From contig NC_013173.1 in the NCBI RefSeq assembly GCF_000023225.1, forward strand, positions 2,110,501-2,174,500: a stretch of 64,000 bases of DNA, given 5' to 3'. Positions 42,701 through 50,100 of the stretch are shown piece after piece (the first letter of the stretch is position 1; each line of letters starts with the position of its first letter). The position numbers were made by a program, and so were the translations under genes. Origin of the DNA: Desulfomicrobium baculatum DSM 4028 (GTDB lineage: Bacteria > Desulfobacterota > Desulfovibrionia > Desulfovibrionales > Desulfomicrobiaceae). Below the pieces are notes generated by a model, which had not been told where the DNA came from, ran no database searches, and saw only the letters and a list, made by a program, of their open reading frames with translations.

Positions 42701-45185
42701 CGTTGCCGCCGTCGGAGAGCAGGGTATCATTGCCTGCGCCGCCGTCCATGACTCCATTATTTCCTCCATCATATATGCCGCCGGCAATCATGGAGTCATT
42801 CCCGTCGCCACCGTATAGGGTGTCTCGGCCGAAGCCGCCTATCAACGTATCGTCGCCGTCACCGCCGTCTAAAAAGCTCCTATAATTTATATACGATAAG
42901 TTTACGGACAGAGAATCATTGCCAGCGCCGCCGTACAGGGTGTTGTTGCCCTGGCCGCCGTGCAGGGTGTCATTGCCATCGCCGCCATCCAAGGAATCGT
43001 CGCCGTCACCACCGTACAGGATGTCATGTCCAGCCTCACTTATGAGCGTGTCATTGCCGCCGTCCCCCATCATGGAGTCGTTGCCGTCGCCGCCCATCAT
43101 GGAGTCGTTATCCTCACCGCCCATCAGGGTGTCCTTGCCGGCGCCACCGTCCAGTGTATCGTTGCCCGCTCCGCCGTCCAACAAGTCGTTATCGGCGCGA
43201 AGCCAAGTTTTATAGGGCTGGTACGGGGTGGAATCACCGCCGTACAGAGAGTCGTTGCCGTCGCCGCCGTACAGGGTGTCAGCACCGCGGCCGCCATCCA
43301 GGACATCATCACCGGCACCGCCGTCCAGAAGATCCCAATCGGTGTAATACCCGGGGCTGAATAGAATCCATTCTATATTTGAAGCATCGCCACCATAGAG
43401 CGTGTCGTTGCCGTCACCGCCTATTAAGTGATCGGAATTAGTCCCACCGTCCAGAAAGTCATTGCCGTCGCGACCATAGAGGGTGTCGTTGCCGCCGTCG
43501 GAGAGCAGGGTATCATTGCCTGCGCCGCCGTCCATGACTTCATGATGTCCTCCTTCATACATGCCGCCGGCAATCATGGAGTCATTCCCGTCGCCACCGT
43601 ATAGGGTGTCTCGGCCGAAGCCGCCTATCAACGTATCGTCGCCGTCACCGCCGTCTAAAAAGCTCCTATAATTTATATAAGATAAGTTTACGGACAGAGA
43701 ATCATTGCCAGCGCCGCCGTACAGGGTGTTGTTGCCCTGGCCGCCGTGCAGGGTGTCATTGCCATCGCCGCCATCCAAGGAATCGTCGCCGCCACCACCG
43801 TACAGGATGTCATGTCCAGCCTCACTTATGAGCGTGTCGTTGCCGCCGTCCCCCATCATGGAGTCGTTGCCGTCGCCGCCCATCATGGAGTCGTTGCCCG
43901 CGCCGCCGTACAGGGTGTCGTCGCCGACCAGACCGTTGAGGATATTGGCTTGGCCGTCGCCGATGAGCACATCGTTGAAGTTTGAACCTGTGAGGTTCTC
44001 AATGCCTTTCAGAACGTCGCCAGCAGCGTGATTGCGTTCGCCTCCACCGGACTGGGCCATGGCCCCCTTGGTCAGGTCCACTTTCACCCAGCCGTCGCTG
44101 TCGCTGTAGTCGGCACAATCCTGGCCGGCGCCGCCGTCCAGGGTGTCCGCACCCGACCCGCCGCGCAGGGTATCATTGCCCTTGAAGCCGTAGACGTGGA
44201 ACTTCACCCCGTCGCGGTTGAAGTCGACATTCGCCTTCGTCAGATCGTCGCCGACGGTGCCGTCGTTGTTGTCCGTGCCCCAGACCTGGACCGTGGTGTT
44301 CTGGATGTGGAAGGTGGCCGGGCCGGTGGTGTTCACGCCGTCGGAGACCGTGAATACGAAGGTGTCATCATCAATGACCAGGACCTTGTTCTGGGCGTGG
44401 GGGTCGAAGCGGAAGGTGACGCGGCCCGAGTCGAGATCGGCCTGGGTGAAGGTCACCCTGGTAGCGTCGACCTCCTTGCCGTCGATCATCAGCACGCCGT
44501 AGGCCGGCCCCTGGCTGATCGTGTATTTCAAGTCCGCCGGGCCGCTCTCGCGGTCCGTGGCCCGCAGGTGGTCCAGCAGGTTCCCCGCCTCGTCGTCGTC
44601 CACCAGGAGGGTTGCGTTGAGGTCGATGACCGGGGGGAGGTTTAGGTGATCCTGACCAGGATCACCGGACAGACCGTCGTCGAGCGAGTCGTCCAGCATG
44701 CGATCCTCGTCCTTGTCGCCCGTCTCCTTGCGCCCGGCCAATCCTTCTCCGGCCATGCCGCTGAATTCGGCCATCTCCAGGAGCTGGCCCATGCCGAAGT
44801 CATCGCCTGTCTGGCGGTCCAGAAATGCGGTGCTGTCGACCCGCGCCTGGTGCACGCCTAGCGGCTCATGCGTGGGCGCGTCATCGGACAGGTCGGTGCG
44901 GGTCGGCTCGAAAACGATGGTCGGCAAGGGCTTGAGGCCCATTATTTCGGGAGCCAGGGCTATTTGTTCAGGAATTTCTCCGGCAGACTCCACGGTGAAC
45001 TCGCCGACACCCTCCAATTTAATGATGACTTCACCCGGAGCCCCGGCCTCGACCTGCGCCTGGTCAGATGAGGCCGCGATGAGCAAGTGCTCATTCGCAT
45101 TCAACAGCACCACGCCCCCGCTGGCGATTTCCACTTCACGCGCAGTGCCGTCCGCCTGCTGAACAAATATCTGGGTCTTGGACAT
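30783..45185 (-). CDS. Giant RTX adhesin 1 (4800 aa, type I secreted)
   Basis: This is one uninterrupted frame of 4800 codons. An AAGGAG site lies about nine bases before ATG 45185. Residues 1-180 form a non-repetitive N-terminal region ending in the block shared with adhesin 2 (STAFLDRQTGDDFGMGQLLE). A cadherin-like segment follows (about 182-320). From about residue 335 to 4690 the protein is a series of calcium-binding GGxGxDxLx nonapeptide arrays, alternating with a module of about 60 residues (DYSASxxWVxVDLxxATAQ ... HAxGDxLxxIENxxGS). Residues about 4706-4800 form the C-terminal secretion domain (ITGIERIDISGDADDANALA). Three internal modules (about residues 1090-1222, 1615-1741, 2370-2498) resemble that C-terminal domain. 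It should be a Ca2+-folded surface or released adhesin for biofilm formation. No catalytic domain is visible. Confidence 0.9.
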   Translation of the reverse strand: MSKTQIFVQQADGTAREVEIASGGVVLLNANEHLLIAASSDQAQVEAGAPGEVIIKLEGVGEFTVESAGEIPEQIALAPEIMGLKPLPTIVFEPTRTDLSDDAPTHEPLGVHQARVDSTAFLDRQTGDDFGMGQLLEMAEFSGMAGEGLAGRKETGDKDEDRMLDDSLDDGLSGDPGQDHLNLPPVIDLNATLLVDDDEAGNLLDHLRATDRESGPADLKYTISQGPAYGVLMIDGKEVDATRVTFTQADLDSGRVTFRFDPHAQNKVLVIDDDTFVFTVSDGVNTTGPATFHIQNTTVQVWGTDNNDGTVGDDLTKANVDFNRDGVKFHVYGFKGNDTLRGGSGADTLDGGAGQDCADYSDSDGWVKVDLTKGAMAQSGGGERNHAAGDVLKGIENLTGSNFNDVLIGDGQANILNGLVGDDTLYGGAGNDSMMGGDGNDSMMGDGGNDTLISEAGHDILYGGGGDDSLDGGDGNDTLHGGQGNNTLYGGAGNDSLSVNLSYINYRSFLDGGDGDDTLIGGFGRDTLYGGDGNDSMIAGGMYEGGHHEVMDGGAGNDTLLSDGGNDTLYGRDGNDFLDGGTNSDHLIGGDGNDTLYGGDASNIEWILFSPGYYTDWDLLDGGAGDDVLDGGRGADTLYGGDGNDSLYGGDSTPYQPYKTWLRADNDLLDGGAGNDTLDGGAGKDTLMGGEDNDSMMGGDGNDSMMGDGGNDTLISEAGHDILYGGDGDDSLDGGDGNDTLHGGQGNNTLYGGAGNDSLSVNLSYINYRSFLDGGDGDDTLIGGFGRDTLYGGDGNDSMIAGGIYDGGNNGVMDGGAGNDTLLSDGGNDTLYGRDGNDFLDGGTNSDHLIGGDGNDTLYGGDASNIEWIPGYYTDWDLLDGGAGDDVLDGGRGADTLYGGDGNDSLYGGVSTPYQPYKTWLRADNDLLDGGAGNDTLDGGVGNDTLMGGEDNDSMMGGDGNDVLMGDAGDDTLVGGVGKDTLNGGEDVNTVDYSASTKAVRIDLNQQDGKAAQSGGEAENHADGDILQNIRNVIGTAGADTLIGDSQANVLDGRDGNDIITAGAGDTVVGGAGNDVLHSSDTALDIAHSTQITGVERLDLTGSASSLTVNGDAILNNGVADPAGSGLMALVVTGDQGDAVTRVSGDGWTWTKVGQDVALGADGNTYVLYEAVKDGETVRLYVQTGLGEAEITDGVVKITGTEGPDDLTVGWNFDDPQYTFDARGLGGDDTLRGGVHADTLDGGLGTDAVDYHASATWVKVDLNLATAQVGGGDGNHALGDVLTGIENLTGSNDTTHGDVLSGNALNNELHGLAGNDTLRGGAGNDTLMGGAGADLLDGGAGSNTADYSSSTTGVYVNLDQNGAQTTGGGTSSDAWGDTLTGITTLIGGIGNDTLIGFDFGGPAAMLLGGDGDDVLHANAVTYYYIGASNTLDGGAGNDTLGGAGGRDSLIGGTGNDWLHGWTGADTLNGGDGIDTVDYADAYTWVKIDLNLTGAQGLGGRDGEGHNDALDDVLVSIENVRGSRYGDSLVGNAEDNKLEGLAGNDTLDGRSGNDTLDGATGHDTLDGGVGNDSIIGGEGNDLIIAGAGDNVDGGAGLDVLKSTDASIDLVNGIHMQNVERVDLTGASTSLTVNGDAILNNGVADPAGSGLMALVVTGDQGDAVTRVSGDGWTWTKVGQDLALGADGNTYVLYEAVKDGETVRLYVQTGLGEAEITDGVVKITGTEGPDDLTVGWNFDDPQYTFDARGLGGDDTLRGGVHADTLDGGLGTDAVDYHASATWVNVDLNLATAQIDGGTNNHAAGDVLTGIEILTGTNDTTHGDVLSGNGLNNELHGLLGDDSLYGFAGNDLLHGGAGADLLDGGTGTDMADYHDSATWVNVDLTLATAQVGGGEGNHALGDTLVSIENVTGSQYDDSITGNGWHNVLDGGDGADTLYGGGGYDTLNGGAGNDSLYGGDGAFYDNMNGGAGDDTLDGGAGHDFLLGGDGNDSLYGGERNFADTLDGGDGDDTLDGGEDRDSLLGGDGNDSLDGGYDRDTMDGGDGNDSLYGGDGAFYDNMNGGAGDDTLDGGAGEDFLLGGDGNDSLYGGERNFADTLDGGDGDDTLDGGEYRDSLLGGGGNDSLDGGYERDTMDGGDGNDSLYGGDGAFYDNMNGGAGDDTLDGGAGQDFLLGGDGNDSLYGGEMNFADTLDGGDGDDTLDGGEYRDSLLGGDGNDSLYGGNEAWNDTLDGGAGNDTLDGGEGKDSLDGGAGNDVLIGGAGADFIDGGSGVNTVDYSASTKAVRIDLNQQDGKAAQSGGEAENHADGDILQNIRNVIGTAGADTLIGDSQANVLDGRDGNDIITAGAGDTVVGGAGNDVLHSSDTALDIAHSTQITGVERLDLTGSASSLTVNGDAILNNGVADPAGSGLMALVVTGDQGDAVTRVSGDGWTWTKVGQDVALGADGNTYVLYEAVKDGETVRLYVQTGLGEAEITDGVVKITGTEGPDDLTVGWNFDDPQYTFDARGLGGDDTLRGGVHADTLDGGAGVDTVDYHASATWVNVDLNLATAQVGGGDGNHALGDVLTGIENLTGTNDTLHGDVLTGNTGNNLLSGLDGNDTINAGLGNDTLVGGAGADLLDGGAGTDMADYHDSTTWVNVDLSLATAQTGGGDGNHAQDDVLTGIENLIGTNDLAHGDVLTGNGVSNFMNGGAGNDTIYGGNARDTIYGGDGDDWIDGGVHDDSIYDDDSIYGGAGNDTIYGGSAQDTIYGGDGDDSLVGYNPDGTSDRRQDTLIGGWGNDTLDGSHELDIIFEHTVLVGGSGADRIIGNGTNTFANYQLTGHGDFDVSYQGVYLDLNIQDGVTAQTGKSGGDDATGDILTGIVHAAGSNGSDTLIGNHQANAMAGNDGNDLMIGGDGDDILYGHGGNNTLEGGLAADALLGDLGEDIASYEHAASGVNVSLEIQGRRQVGTGEENGDELYHMDGLYGSNHNDTLTGCNTQYSDSGSVHNRIQGRGGDDILAGLAGADTLDGGDGNDTADYSASTSTSWVNVDLTLATAQTDGGAGNHALGDVLTGIENLIGTNDLAHGDVLTGNDRANILSGLDGADTLIGGKGNDTLIGGAGADSLAGGLGILDMADYSASTAWVNVDLRIQDGATAQSGGGTDSAGQDNHALGDTLLGIEGVTGSNYNDVLSGNKDINLIYGLDGDDTIYGDPDNTKPKDDVAHVDTIYGGAGDDLIYGSAFEDMIYGGDGNDTISGGGDYDSILGGEGNDRLIGYYSSDKDEHQDLLIGGAGDDTLDGSRNSDTSMGILNGGMGADHIYGNGVNTMVSYERTGDGDGMEKNIHGVYLDLRIQDGIKAQTGKERVEDDATDATGDILTGIVNALGSYGHDTLIGNDQGNDMYGNGGNNLLIGGDGNDSLRGDINDDTLDGGLGADLIWGWKGDDIASYENAASGVNVDLRIQNVNGLTQQGNGEEDGDELWYMDGLYGSAFNDTLTGRDTDDPDYMSIHNLLQGRGGDDILSGLAGNDTLDGGTGNDTADYSTSGSGVHVVLTIQDGVTAQSGTGDAAGDVLIGIENVIGSSYDDTLIGDSNANVLSGLGGADSIDGGGGIDTVDYSASTAGVHIDLSRQDGLTAQSGGADGNHADGDILRNIQNVIGSSYNDTLTGDIGNNVLSGLGGADSINGGGAINTVDYSASTAGVHIDLSRQDGLTAQSGGADGNHADGDILQNIQNVIGSSYNDTLIGDGNANVLSGLGGADSIVGGDGIDTVDYRASNEAVTMDLRYGTCKGGDAEGDSLTGIENVFGSNFNDTITGSNGSNYLFGMDGNDSLAAAYGDDTLDGGAGNDTLRGARDKNLLLGGDGNDSLYGQGNNDTLDGEDGSDLLDGGTGADSLIGGDGIDTVDYRASNEAVTMDLRYGTCKGGDAEGDSLTGIENVFGSNFNDTITGSNGSNYLFGMDGNDSLAAAYGDDTLDGGAGNDTLWGAKDKNLLLGGDGDDRLYGQGNNDTLAGGAGADLLDGGTGVDTADYSANSAWVNIDMSLATAQTGGGDGNHALGDTLVSIEQIIGTNDTTHGDVLIGDGGDNLISGGAGDDTIHGGAGFDSILGGDGDDYLECYLPNSGMQEAYFSYRNKLIGGAGNDTLVGSNSDGDDILCGGMGADRIIGNGISTIASYELTGHGDFDISSQGVYLDLRIQDGLTAQTGKEHLEDADTDATGDILTGIVNAVGSYGHDTLIGNDQGNDMNGLDGNDLMIGGVGNDSLWGVNNNDTLEGGLGEDLIWGGMDYDIASYANAASGVKVDLRIQNVKGWVQQGAGEEDGDEFYYMDGLYGSAYNDTLTGRDIDQLGFMSAHNRLEGREGDDILAGLAGADILDGGDGIDTADYSLSEANVRVDLSQATAQTGGGSVMTETILDRNGDEWKIIYTGNHAAGDVLIGIENVIGSSYDDTLIGDGNANVLSGLGGADSIDGGGGIDTADYSASGAAVTMDLRYGTYKGGDAEGDSLTGIENVIGSNFNDTITGSNGSNYLYGMDGNDALAAAYGADTLDGGAGNDTLRGARDKNLLLGGDGDDRLYGQGNNDTLAGGAGADLLDGGTGVDAADFSASSAWVNIDMNLATAQTGGGDGNHALGDTLVSIEQIIGTNDTTHGDVLIGDGGDNLISGGAGDDTLDGGLGNDLLLGGEGDDLLIGGVTDTAHGGDGFDTFRLEDNIGTGSIFDLSVMNDAGRITGIERIDISGDADDANALALKASDVLDTTGGADTLWVRGDANDSVTTTDSGWQLLGVETGADGQEYNHYSGYAGSTLVNLMIESDMAQQNVVHA
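31066..31150 (-). other. C-terminal type I secretion domain region shared by both adhesins
   Basis: The DNA encoding DTFRLEDNIGTGS..DL and ITGIERIDISGDADDAN is nearly identical to 47403-47510 in adhesin 2 (only scattered mismatches), although the immediately preceding repeat arrays differ. This is the presumed signal recognised by the shared ABC transporter. Confidence 0.6.
31470..33930 (-). repeat. Higher-order repeats in the C-terminal third of RTX adhesin 1
   Basis: A block of roughly 300-400 bases encoding ADSLTGIENV.GSNFNDTITG followed by SNGSNYL.GMDGN recurs three times. The same landmark (AGGTTTTTGTCC) appears at 31561, 33280 and 33679, at in-frame spacings of 1719 and 399 bases. A second block, containing GTGTTGACGA-type spacers and encoding STAGVHIDLSRQDGLTAQSG, is tandemly repeated at about 34047-34420 with about 240-base spacing. 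All copies keep the reading frame. Confidence 0.7.
37690..38384 (-). repeat. Long direct repeat copy in RTX adhesin 1 (partner at 41530-42224)
   Basis: Sequence from about 37690 to 38384 matches 41530 to 42224 at an exact offset of 3840 bases. Only two substitutions were noticed (near 37773/41613), and more than 500 bases are identical by eye from 37801 on. It encodes an internal copy of the C-terminal-like module plus the start of the next RTX array. A third, shorter copy of the first about 470 bases lies at about 39841-40312. Confidence 0.8.
38690..39350 (-). repeat. Tandem 282-bp (94-residue) repeats in RTX adhesin 1
   Basis: Three successive units each encode MNGGAGDDTLDGGAG.DFLL, then SLYGGE.NFADTLDGGDG, and end with GGDGAFYDN. 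The spacing is 282 bases (for example 38735, 39017, 39299). Differences between units are few, so this is a recent in-frame amplification of a higher-order RTX unit. Confidence 0.8.
42280..43880 (-). repeat. Tandem duplication of about 780 bp near the N-terminus of RTX adhesin 1
   Basis: Two successive units encode the same unusual residues, including SVNLSYINYRSFLDGGDGDD, 'SNIEWI..PGYYTDWDLLDGG' and STPYQPYKTWLRADND. The spacing is 777-786 bases. One unit (43350-43370) has nine extra bases that add the residues LFS. The units are otherwise almost identical, which points to a recent duplication. Confidence 0.8.
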
Positions 45186-45212
45186 GAGATTGCTCCTTGG
45201 TCTGAATAGTAC
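45186..45212 (-). promoter_or_regulatory. 5' leader of RTX adhesin 1, shared with adhesin 2
   Basis: Read on the minus strand the leader is GTACTA, four bases, GACCAAGGAGCAA, six bases, ATG. Adhesin 2 has the same arrangement with a three-base gap (55665-55690). Conservation exceeds what a bare Shine-Dalgarno would need, so the shared sequence may be a regulatory site or the mark of gene duplication. Confidence 0.5.
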
Positions 45213-45515
45213 AAATTTTTATACGGCAATCTACATAGTATTTGTTCGATAGCTAATTAGCACTGCTATTAATTTTCATAGTCAACCTATAATTATAACT
45301 TTATATTATCTTATTATTAATACCTACTTTATTCCAAGCAAACATATTCATATTTAAATAAAGATAAAAAAAATTATCATACATAAATATTTATAAAATA
45401 CTGTAAAAATACTAACCACAAATCAGTATGAATTCTTCACAATCCACTCATAAAAGCCAATATTTCCTTGATTTCACAATTATATACGTACTTTTTTCCA
45501 CTTCGGAGATTGCAA

Positions 45516-45566
45516 AAGAAACAGAAGGAGCGACGCTTTCACAAGCGTCGCTCCCTCTGTTTCTCC
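45516..45566 (-). terminator. Intrinsic terminator of the TolC-2 gene
   Basis: GGAGCGACGCTT and AAGCGTCGCTCC pair perfectly around a short loop, and the stem is extended by AAACAGA / TCTGTTT. On the minus strand TTTCTTTT follows. It is about 30 bases past the tolC-2 stop. Confidence 0.85.
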
Positions 45567-45593
45567 AGTCGATTCGCGGCGTGCCGCGACGGA

Positions 45594-47021
45594 CTATTTC
45601 AGTTCAGGAACATCCATGCTCACGTTGAGCGTGGACATGAGCGCGGAGATGGGCATGCAGATTCTGTAGTACGAGAATGTATGCGCGGTCATGGCGTTGA
45701 GGTACACCTGCTGCGAACTGAACAGGCTTCTCTGCGCGGACACCAGATCCAGGAGAGTCCTCTTGCCCATGCGAAACTGATCAGCATAGCTGTCCACGAC
45801 CCTGGCGTTCTCGTCGGTCAGGCTACTCAGAACGGGCAGCAGATCCCCGGTGGCCTTGTGAAAACTGTAAGCAGTGCGCACATCCTCTTCCACCTTGCGC
45901 CGGACCTCTTCGGTCTCCGCCAGCGCCTTCAGTCGTTCACTCTTCGCCTCCCGAATGGCGGCCGCGTCGGACCCGCCACTGTAGAGGTTGAAGGAGACCT
46001 GGAGCATGGCGGAGAGGTCATGGTAATTTTCGGAATATCCACCGGTATTGTCCGAGCGCCCCCCGGAGGCCTTGAAGTGAAGCTTGGGCATATGGCGTCC
46101 CTTGGCCGAGACAACTTCGCTTTCCTTTTGCAGGATGCCCAGATGCGCGGCTTTGAGGGCCCGATTCGCGTTCATGGCCAAGGCCACGCCGTCTTCCGGA
46201 CTCTGGGGAATCGCTCCGATCGGCTTTTCGGGCATGGACAGCCTGTCCGCCGTGGCTCCGAAAACCTTCAGATATCCCGCTTCGGCGTCCTCCAGCCCCT
46301 GCCTGGCCTGCACCAGACGAGATCTGGCCTCATCCAGGGAAGCCTCGGCCTGATTCACGTCGACCTGCGTTCCGCCGCCGCTGTCAAGGCGAATGCGGGT
46401 GAGATCGAGAATGGCCGCATGTTCGGCAATGTTGCGTTCGCACAATTCGATGAGGGCGCGATTGCGGATGACTTCCATGAAGTGCTGCGTCGCGGTCAGT
46501 CCGACATCCTCGGCGGTGTTGAAAAGCTCTTCCTTTCTGGAATGCGACAGGTGCTTGTCGGCCTCGACCTTGGCGGAAGTCAGGCCGCCGTCGAAAATCA
46601 GCTGCGACATGACCACGCGCATATCGTCCGTCCACGTGTCGCCCTGCTCGCCGGACATGCTGGCGATGGTCGTATCGTTGCGCACCACCTGATACCCGCC
46701 CTTGGCCACGAAATCGACTTGCGGCAGCAGGGCGCCGAACGATTTGAGATACGCTTCGTGCGACGACGAATAGGCATGCTTGCGGCTCAGAAAAGTGGGG
46801 TTGTCGTTGATGGCCGATTGAAGGGCCGCCTGAAGCGTGAGACCGCCAGGGGCCGCCGTGTCGTCCAGAATCGACTTGACGCCGTCGGAGCCGGAAGCAG
46901 TGACGGAGGGCTCCGCATTCGGGGACGCGACTGACTGCGCACCGGAAATGGCCGGAACGGCACAGACAAGAAGAGAGATCACGAGATACATGCAAACGAT
47001 TTGAATCTGTGCCAATTTCAT
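45594..47021 (-). CDS. Outer-membrane efflux protein, TolC-2 (type I secretion channel)
   Basis: ATG 47021 has AGGAGG nine bases upstream and gives 475 residues (MKLAQIQIVCMYLVISLLVC); the frame beyond it is not supported. A signal peptide precedes the two OEP helical repeats. It closely resembles TolC-1 along its length, for example FLSRKHAYSSSHEAYLKSFG and 'GVERL'-free helical arms with RIRLDSGGGTQVDVNQAEAS. The C-terminal ending STLNVSMDVPELK parallels NTLGVSVHVPELN of TolC-1. It sits between the two adhesin genes with its own terminator. It may be dedicated to adhesin 2 or interchangeable with TolC-1; sequence cannot tell. Confidence 0.9.
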   Translation of the reverse strand: MKLAQIQIVCMYLVISLLVCAVPAISGAQSVASPNAEPSVTASGSDGVKSILDDTAAPGGLTLQAALQSAINDNPTFLSRKHAYSSSHEAYLKSFGALLPQVDFVAKGGYQVVRNDTTIASMSGEQGDTWTDDMRVVMSQLIFDGGLTSAKVEADKHLSHSRKEELFNTAEDVGLTATQHFMEVIRNRALIELCERNIAEHAAILDLTRIRLDSGGGTQVDVNQAEASLDEARSRLVQARQGLEDAEAGYLKVFGATADRLSMPEKPIGAIPQSPEDGVALAMNANRALKAAHLGILQKESEVVSAKGRHMPKLHFKASGGRSDNTGGYSENYHDLSAMLQVSFNLYSGGSDAAAIREAKSERLKALAETEEVRRKVEEDVRTAYSFHKATGDLLPVLSSLTDENARVVDSYADQFRMGKRTLLDLVSAQRSLFSSQQVYLNAMTAHTFSYYRICMPISALMSTLNVSMDVPELK

Positions 47022-47153
47022 ACAGATATTCCTCCTTTGGTATTCAAAAAAGATATCTTTACGTTCATCATGATGCAGAGTCACAGAAATATCAGAACCA
47101 TCAAGCGACTTCATATTACGTGGCGATTTGTAAAAATTCATGGTGCCTCCAAT

Positions 47154-50100
47154 TTATATTTCGTTTTGATACGCGAGAGTTGTTTCAACATATAAGTTTA
47201 TCGTCTGAGAATCGTACTGAGCAGTATAATGATGATACGTCTGACCTTCATGACTCACGTCCGCAGCCTCCTGGGTCCAGCCCTCGCCCATGGTCGTCAC
47301 GCTGTCTCCGGTATCGCCATCGATATAGAGTGATCCGCCGGACACCTCGAACACGTCCTCGGCCCTGAGAGTCAGGGTATTCGCGTCGTCGGCGTCGCCC
47401 GTGATATCGATGCGCTCGATGCCCGTGATCCGGCCCGCATCGTTCATGGCGCCCAGGTCGAAGGCGCTTCCGGTTCCGATGTTGTCCTCCAGGCGGAAGG
47501 TGTCGAACCCGTCCCCGCCGTCCACGACGTCATCCGCGCCGCCGTGGATCAGGTCGTCGCCCGTGCCGCCCTGGATGGTGTCGATCCCGGCGCCGCCGAT
47601 CAGAAGATCGTTGTCCGCGCCACCGTCCATGAAGTCGTTTCCGGCCCCGCCGTCGAGGGTGTCGTTGTCGGACCCGCCCAGCAGGGTGTCGTCGCCGCCC
47701 CGGCCCAGGATGTAGTCCCAGTACCCCCCGCCATCGATCATATTGGCTCCGCCGTCGCCCAGAAGAGAGTCGAACCACTGGGAGCCGATGATGTTCTCGA
47801 TGCCGACCAGCGTGTCGCAATACGCATCGGAATAGGAGCTGTTCGGAAAGGAATACCAAGAGTCGGTCAGGTCAACCATGCACACGTCGAGGCTGTTGCT
47901 GTAGTCGACCGTGTCGATGCCGGCCCCGCCCACCAGGTAGTCGCCGGTGTAGGTGTTGTCGTAGGAGCCGACCCCATCCTGGAACCAGTCGTCACCGTCG
48001 CCGCCTTCCAGCGTGTCGTAGCCCAATCCGCCGACCAGGGTGTCGTTGCCCGCGCCGCCAACCAGGGAGTCGTCGCCGTCCAGCCCGACGAGCATGTTGG
48101 CCTGGTCGTCACCCGTGAGCACGTCGCCATGAGCGGCATCGTTGCTACCTATGACGCCTTCGAAGCCGATGAGCGTGTCGCCCGCCGCGTGGTTGGCCGC
48201 GCCGCCGCCGCTCTGTGCCGTGACGCCGTCTTGAAGGTTCAGGTCCATGTCCACCCAAGAGGCGCTGGTGCTGTAGCTAGCCATGTCGTAGCCGGCACCG
48301 CCGTCCATGAGGTCGCTGCCCGCGCCCCCGGCCAAAGTGTCGTCGCCCGGCCCGCCGAGCAGGGTGTCGTCGCCGCCGAGGCCCTGGATGTTGAATGGGT
48401 GCCGGGAGTCGGTGAAGTCCCAGACAGTGGTCAGGTCGTCATGACCCTCTGTTCCCAGGACGTGGTACACGCCGTCGGCGAGTTCGATCTCGTTCAGGCC
48501 GGTCTCCATATAGAGCCGCACGGTCTGGCCGGCCTTCGAGGCCTCGTACAGGGCATAGGTCAGCCCGTCCCCACCGACGGTCATGTCCGAGGCAACCAGG
48601 GTCCAGGACCAGCCGTCGGCCACCCTGATCACCGAATCGCCATCATCTCCGTTGACCACCAGGGCCATGAACCCGCTGCCCGCCGGGTCGGCCACGCCGT
48701 TCAACAGAATGGCGTCGCCGTTCACGGCCAGATCCTTGCCCGCGCCCGTCAGGTCGATCCGCTCGATGCCGGTGATGGTCGTGGAGGAGGTCACGTCGAG
48801 ATACTCGTCTTCCGAAACCAGCACGTCGCTGCCCACGCCTCCGTCCACGACATCGCCCGCCCCGGCGCGGATCAGGTCGTCTCCGTCGCCGCCCTGGAAA
48901 GTATCGCTCCCCGCGCCGCCGATGAGGGTGTCATCTCCCCCGCCGCCGATCAGACTGTCGTCTCCGGCCAGGCCGGAGAGCACGTTGTTTCCACCGTCGC
49001 CGGTGAGCGTGTCACCATAGGCAGAGCCCGTGACGTTCTCGATGGAGATGAGCACATCGCCTGCGGCGTGGTTACCTACCTCGCCGCCGGTCTGAGCCGT
49101 GGACAGGGCGAGGTCCACGTTTACGGCGGAAGTGCTGAGACTGTAGTTGGCGGTGTCCGAGCCAGTGCCGCCATCCAGGGTGTCGTTGCCGGACAGGCCG
49201 GCCAGGATGTCGTCGCCGCCACGGCCTTCGATGAGGTTGTGCACGCTCATGTAATCCGGAATATCCGTACTGCGGCCGGTCAGCGTGTCGTTGAACTCGG
49301 AGCCCCACAGGCCATCCATGTACCAGAGACTGTCGCCATTCTCCTCGCCTGCGCCAGACTGGCGCGAGTAGTTACCATCGGCATCGTAGTTCTGGATCTC
49401 CAGGCTGACGTTCACGCCCGAGGCGGCATTCGCGTAGGAGGCGATGTCGTAGTCCATGCCGCCCCAGATTAAATCCTCTCCAAGGCCGCCCTCCAGCGTG
49501 TCGTTGTTGTTCACGCCCCACAGGGAGTCGTTGCCCACGCCGCCGATCATGAGGTCATCGGCGTCTTGCCCTAACATCTCGTTGTTCTGGTCGTTGCCGA
49601 TGAGCGTATCGGCGCCGTTCGTACCCACGGCGTTGACGATGCCGGTCAGGATGTCGCCGGTGGCGTCGTCGCCCCCGGGCTTGCCGGGCTGGACCATCAG
49701 GTTGCCGTCGGCGTCCAGGCCCTGCAGGCGCAGGTCGAGGTAAACGCCCTGCCAGTTGACATCGTAGTCGCCGTGCCCGGTCAGCTCGTAGCTGGCCGAG
49801 GATCTGACCCCGTTGCCGATGATGCGGTCGGCTCCCATGCCGCCGACAAGGGTGTCCCAGAGGGTGGCGCTGCCACCTTCCAGGGTATCGTTGCCCGTGC
49901 CGCCGATAAGGAGGTCCTGGATGTTGTCAGCGCCGCCGTACAGGTAGTCGTCGCCGGCGCCGCCCCTAATGGAATCGATGCCGCCTCCGCCGTGGAGGGT
50001 GTCGTTACCCGTGCCGCCGTAGATGGCGTCTTCGTGAGTGCCGCCATCAATCGAGTCGTTGCCGTCCCCGCCATAAATCGTGTCGTAGAAGCCGCCGCCG

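Larger units (their letters stand above)
45186..45593. other. AT-rich spacer between TolC-2 and RTX adhesin 1
   Basis: About 400 bases, strongly AT-rich from 45215 to about 45500, with no supported gene. It holds the adhesin leader, a palindrome GCTAATTAGC at 45252-45261, a TTGACT hexamer on the minus strand at 45285-45280 without a convincing -10, and the TolC-2 terminator at the right end. The adhesin 1 promoter must lie here. Confidence 0.55.
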
